From 2-12-FULL-41-16 sp964473715 (GTDB lineage Bacteria > Patescibacteriota > Patescibacteriia > Magasanikbacterales > UBA922), in NCBI GenBank assembly GCA_964473715.1, contig CAYYQC010000038.1, positions 1-8,832 on the forward strand: a stretch of DNA of 8,832 bases, written 5' to 3'. Positions 6,602-8,832 of the stretch are shown in pieces; the stretch's first letter is position 1, and each line of letters starts with the position of its first letter. Position numbers and translations under genes: made by a program. The notes under the pieces are model-generated. The model saw nothing but the letters and a program-made list of their open reading frames with translations. It did not search any database and was not told where the DNA came from.

Positions 6602-6904
6602 ATGAAACTGCGCGACATGGCTGATCTGGTTCGGACGCAACCCCTGAAGTATCAGCGTTCCGAACTTCGCATCATGACCAAGAAGGGAGAGCGGATCCGC
6701 TGCGTCTTCGGGGGGTTCGGATGCACTGGTCCGCTGCTCGAGTCGCTCAAGAAGGGTGATCACGAAGCAATCCCCACTGACTGTGAAGAGGGTGAACTGC
6801 GGTTCTGGCGCATGCCGTTGGTGCAGAACGCACCTTCGGAAACCATCCCTCTCGCAGATCTCGCGAATGTGCAGTTCTTCGCTGAGATCCTCGCGATCAA
6901 CTGA
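6602..6904 (+). CDS. Orphan small protein in GC-rich island 2
   Basis: I do not recognise this 100-residue protein. It opens with a basic helix (MKLRDMADLVRTQ). A strand-rich part follows, around ELRIMTKKGERIRCVFGGFGCTGPLLESL, with Cys44 and Cys51 seven residues apart. It ends with an acidic stretch (DCEEGELRFWRMPL) and a hydrophobic tail (ADLANVQFFAEILAIN). No signal peptide or membrane segment is seen. A small soluble protein with a sheet core is likely, but no family can be named. The 360 bases from 6601 are about 58% GC, against roughly 40% around it, with codons such as CGC, CTG, CAG and GTG. The strong Shine-Dalgarno site and the tight hairpin after the stop codon support a real, expressed gene, probably brought in from a GC-richer source. 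It diverges from the TrmB-like regulator. Confidence 0.7.
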   Translation: MKLRDMADLVRTQPLKYQRSELRIMTKKGERIRCVFGGFGCTGPLLESLKKGDHEAIPTDCEEGELRFWRMPLVQNAPSETIPLADLANVQFFAEILAIN

Positions 6905-6909
6905 CCGAC

Positions 6910-6948
6910 GACCTGGCCGCTGCGACTTCGTGTCGCGGTGGTCAGGTC
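6910..6948 (+). other. 17-bp RNA-type hairpin after the island-2 stop codon
   Basis: Bases 6910-6926 pair along their whole length with 6932-6948 around the loop TTCGT. There are 14 Watson-Crick pairs and three G-U pairs (6916-6942, 6919-6939, 6921-6937). The G-U pairs hold only in RNA read from the plus strand; the opposite strand would have three A-C mismatches. The hairpin starts six bases after the stop codon and has no U-run behind it. It may protect the mRNA end or be bound by something. A true intrinsic terminator follows 16 bases later. Confidence 0.65.
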
Positions 6949-6964
6949 ACCCAATCACAAATAA

Positions 6965-6997
6965 AAAAACGACTTGGATTTTTACCAAGTCGTTTTT
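6965..6997. terminator. Bidirectional intrinsic terminator between island 2 and efp
   Basis: AAAAACGACTTGG (6965-6977) pairs perfectly with CCAAGTCGTTTTT (6985-6997) around a 7-base loop. The flanking A and T runs allow termination of both the island-2 gene and the epmA-efp operon coming from the other side. Confidence 0.88.
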
Positions 6998-7011
6998 AAT
7001 TCTCAAAATAA

Positions 7012-7578
7012 TTATTCTGTCACCCGTCCACCGTAATCTCCGGTTTCAGTATTTACGAGAATTTCTTCATTTTCTTTAATAAAAATCGGTACATTCACAT
7101 TTAAACCATTTTCCATTACGGCTACTTTGGTTACATTTCCACCTGAACTATCACCTTTTACCGCTGGAGGTGAGTCTACTACTTTATATTGAATTTTCTT
7201 TGGCAATTCAATGGCCACCACTGCGTCTTCATGCATGAGGGCAATTACATCCAAACCATCTTTAAGGTATTTAGCATCATCACCTACTACATCTGCGTTT
7301 ACATCTGCAGTTTCATAAGTGTCTTTGTTCATAAAAGAATAGAACTCACCATTCTTATACAAATATTGCATATTTTGGCGGTTTACTTGTACTACATCCA
7401 CGCTTTCACCACTCTTGTAAGTGATTTCCATGCCGCGGCCATTGGTAATTCCTCGGAGTTTAGTTTTGGTAAAAGCCGAGCCTTTGCCTGGATTTACAAA
7501 CTGAGCGTCACTCACTACAAATAAATTGTCTTGATGACGGATCACGGCGCCTTTGCGAATATCAGTAGTATCTCCCAT
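7012..7578 (-). CDS. efp: Translation elongation factor P
   Basis: This is a complete EF-P of 188 residues, the usual length. It binds between the P and E sites of the ribosome and helps form peptide bonds at proline runs. The N-terminal KOW-like domain covers about residues 1-62 and two OB-fold domains follow at about 66-126 and 131-186. Signatures include TTDIRKGAVI at the start, GDSSGGNVTKVAV in the third domain, and the ending NTETGDYGGRV. The loop NPGKGSAF carries Lys32, the position that is lysylated in E. coli EF-P (Lys34). The gene lies 23 bases after epmA on the same strand, so enzyme and substrate are probably made from one transcript. The ATG at 7578 has no Shine-Dalgarno site but matches the family N-terminus. 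Confidence 0.97.
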   Translation of the reverse strand: MGDTTDIRKGAVIRHQDNLFVVSDAQFVNPGKGSAFTKTKLRGITNGRGMEITYKSGESVDVVQVNRQNMQYLYKNGEFYSFMNKDTYETADVNADVVGDDAKYLKDGLDVIALMHEDAVVAIELPKKIQYKVVDSPPAVKGDSSGGNVTKVAVMENGLNVNVPIFIKENEEILVNTETGDYGGRVTE

Positions 7579-7601
7579 ATCATTATTATTAGATGAAATT
7601 A

Positions 7602-8603
7602 TTATTTTTGAGGTTCAGAAAACAATTCTGACGCCGGTAATACTAGCACATCATTGATGTTTTGGCAACCCGTCAGGGCCATCACCAACCGATCAATTCC
7701 CAGGGCAATCCCCGCAGATTTGGGCATGTTATTAACGGCATCAATGAATTCCAGGTCGATATCATACACATCCCGGCCCAAGCCTGCACGTTGTTTTTGT
7801 TCAGCCTGGAGACGCTTTAACTGCTCCTGTCCATCAGTTAATTCTGAAAAACCATTAGCCAGTTCAATTCCATCTACATAAATTTCCACACGTTCGGCAT
7901 AGCCCGGATCAGTCTCAGATTGGCGTGAAAGCGCGGCCATTGGTAACGGATAATGATGTACCGCCACCACCCCCAGCTTGGCCAGTTGTGGTTCAATTTC
8001 GTTCAAGAAAATCCGGTAAAATAAATCTTCGTACCCTTCAGTTTCTAAAGGATTATATCCCTTTTCACGACAGAGCCTTAGGATTGACTCCTTATCTAAG
8101 TAATCATCCAAATTTACATTAGCAAATTTTTGCCATAATTCCCGCATGTGAAACCGCTGAAATTTCCAGTCAATCGGTAATTGCGTTTTTTCTGCCACCA
8201 CATCAATCAAATTTTCCACATCATCAATCAACGCATTAAAATCTTTATTGGCCCGATACCACTCAATCATCGTAAATTCCGGATTATGAGTGCCACCAAA
8301 ACTCTCTTGATTACGAAATACCTTTCCCAAAGAAAATATTTTGGTGTAACCAGCGGCCAACATTTTCTTAAGCGCGTATTCTGGTGAGGTGTGCAGATAG
8401 GCAGGAAAAACCTCACCTTTTTCATTATAAATCTCAGTTTTCATTAAACTTAAATGTGGTTCCTGTCCGGGCAAACGCAAAATCAGCGGGGTTTCCACCT
8501 CAATAAAGCCTTCTTCCCAAAACCATTCCCGCACGGCCCGAATAATCGCAAAGCGCTGGTCTAGGTCAGTTTTGTGACTAACAATGTGATTAACCTGGTT
8601 CAT
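7602..8603 (-). CDS. epmA: EF-P lysine lysyltransferase EpmA (PoxA/GenX)
   Basis: This 333-residue protein is a class II lysyl-tRNA synthetase catalytic core without the anticodon-binding domain, the mark of EpmA (325 residues in E. coli). EpmA activates lysine or beta-lysine with ATP and attaches it to the conserved lysine of EF-P. Visible are motif 1 around EVETPLILRLP, TSPEYALKKMLAAGYTKIF, motif 2 in KVFRNQES with HNPEFTMIEWYRA, the substrate segment GIELANGFSELTDGQEQ, and motif 3 GIALGIDRLVM. Ala300 in motif 3 matches the E. coli EpmA alanine that favours beta-lysine, where true LysRS has glycine. efp follows 23 bases after it, a direct functional link. The ATG at 8603 has a modest AGGA site nine bases before it, partly inside a hairpin. 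No epmB gene is in the window. Confidence 0.94.
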   Translation of the reverse strand: MNQVNHIVSHKTDLDQRFAIIRAVREWFWEEGFIEVETPLILRLPGQEPHLSLMKTEIYNEKGEVFPAYLHTSPEYALKKMLAAGYTKIFSLGKVFRNQESFGGTHNPEFTMIEWYRANKDFNALIDDVENLIDVVAEKTQLPIDWKFQRFHMRELWQKFANVNLDDYLDKESILRLCREKGYNPLETEGYEDLFYRIFLNEIEPQLAKLGVVAVHHYPLPMAALSRQSETDPGYAERVEIYVDGIELANGFSELTDGQEQLKRLQAEQKQRAGLGRDVYDIDLEFIDAVNNMPKSAGIALGIDRLVMALTGCQNINDVLVLPASELFSEPQK

Positions 8604-8610
8604 ATTGGCT

Positions 8611-8632
8611 TATCCTAGCCTAAATTAGGATA
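8611..8632 (-). promoter_or_regulatory. Hairpin that can cover the epmA ribosome binding site
   Basis: TATCCTA (8611-8617) and TAGGATA (8626-8632) form a 7-bp perfect inverted repeat with an 8-base loop. In the epmA mRNA, the downstream arm is the AGGA Shine-Dalgarno sequence, so folding would hide it. A second, overlapping palindrome (CCTAA-A-TTAGG, 8619-8629) offers an alternative pairing. It could equally be a DNA operator or chance. Confidence 0.35.
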
Positions 8633-8642
8633 TTTTTCAAGG

Positions 8643-8671
8643 TTGACAAAAAAGGCAAAATTTAATAAACT
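8643..8671 (+). promoter_or_regulatory. Sigma70-type promoter of the tRNA-Gly gene
   Basis: A perfect TTGACA (8643-8648) and TAAACT (8666-8671) are separated by 17 bp, ending 14 bases before the tRNA. The only gene it can serve in this window is the tRNA. Confidence 0.75.
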
Positions 8672-8685
8672 AGTCCCTGAGTTAT

Positions 8686-8760
8686 GCGGGTGTCGTATAG
8701 CGGTTATTATGTCAGTTTTCCAAACTGATGATGCGGGTTCGACTCCCGCCACCCGCTCCA
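8686..8760 (+). tRNA. tRNA-Gly, anticodon TCC
   Basis: A 75-base tRNA folds fully. The acceptor stem pairs GCGGGTG with CACCCGC, followed by T and an encoded CCA. The D arm is GTAT with the GG of the loop. The anticodon stem TCAGT/ACTGA (8712-8716, 8724-8728) holds the loop TTTCCAA with anticodon TCC at 8719-8721. The T arm is GCGGG-TTCGACT-CCCGC. It closely resembles E. coli tRNA-Gly(TCC) and reads GGA, and probably GGG, codons. It has its own promoter and terminator, so it stands alone. Confidence 0.97.
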
Positions 8761-8765
8761 AGTAG

Positions 8766-8794
8766 AAAAAACAGTCTCTGAATGGCTGTTTTTT
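8766..8794 (+). terminator. Intrinsic terminator after tRNA-Gly
   Basis: AAAAAACAG (8766-8774) pairs with CTGTTTTTT (8786-8794). Two further inner pairs (one G-U) extend the stem to 11 bp around a 7-base loop, and a T-rich tail follows. It begins five bases after the tRNA CCA end. Confidence 0.85.
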
Positions 8795-8832
8795 GTTTTA
8801 TCTAAGCCAAGAATCTCTGGTTCTACTCGGGC

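Noticed and set aside
6902..6955. The hairpin after the island-2 gene as an integron attC site
   Set aside because: A small gene followed by an inverted repeat suggested a gene cassette, but I see no GTTRRRY or RYYYAAC core at either end and no extrahelical base pattern; the stem is fully paired.
6756..7079. Plus-strand open frame running from the island-2 gene across the terminator into efp
   Set aside because: It overlaps two supported genes and crosses a strong terminator; the translation is low in order and unlike a protein.
8795..8832. Short inverted repeats (AGAA/TTCT) after the tRNA terminator
   Set aside because: Four base pairs are not meaningful, and no gene start or RNA motif is visible before the window ends.

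Overview
The window reads like the chromosome of a small-genome bacterium, most likely a member of the Candidate Phyla Radiation (Patescibacteria). This is an inference from three things: compact genes with short gaps, a backbone of roughly 40% GC, and little use of Shine-Dalgarno sites in front of the housekeeping genes. The standard genetic code fits every gene seen.

Bases 1-2682 (plus strand) hold a run of metabolic genes: the 3' two thirds of an acetolactate-synthase-like thiamine diphosphate (TPP) enzyme, a succinate-semialdehyde-type aldehyde dehydrogenase overlapping it by 13 bp, and a small DUF1653 protein. The first two resemble the adjacent pair in cyanobacteria that converts 2-oxoglutarate to succinate. 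Bases 2700-3130 are a GC-rich (about 55%) island with one unrecognised minus-strand gene and several hairpins. Bases 3187-5690 carry a full-length animal-type transketolase, then a membrane-anchored protein of unknown function with its own promoter inside the transketolase 3' end. Bases 5713-6477 (minus) encode a TrmB-family regulator, with a perfect 14-bp palindrome upstream of it.

Bases 6541-6955 are a second GC-rich (about 58%) island. It holds one orphan gene with a strong Shine-Dalgarno site and a 17-bp RNA-type hairpin just after the stop codon. Bases 7012-8603 (minus) are a two-gene translation module: EpmA, then its substrate elongation factor P. The window ends with a tRNA-Gly(TCC) that has a clear promoter and terminator.

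The known genes fall into two themes. One is central carbon metabolism (TPP enzyme, aldehyde dehydrogenase, transketolase, and a regulator of a family that usually senses sugars). The other is relief of ribosome stalling (EF-P and its lysylating enzyme). The two GC-rich islands do not fit the backbone and are the least explained part. Convergent genes are separated by bidirectional intrinsic terminators at 2712-2745, 5701-5731 and 6965-6997.
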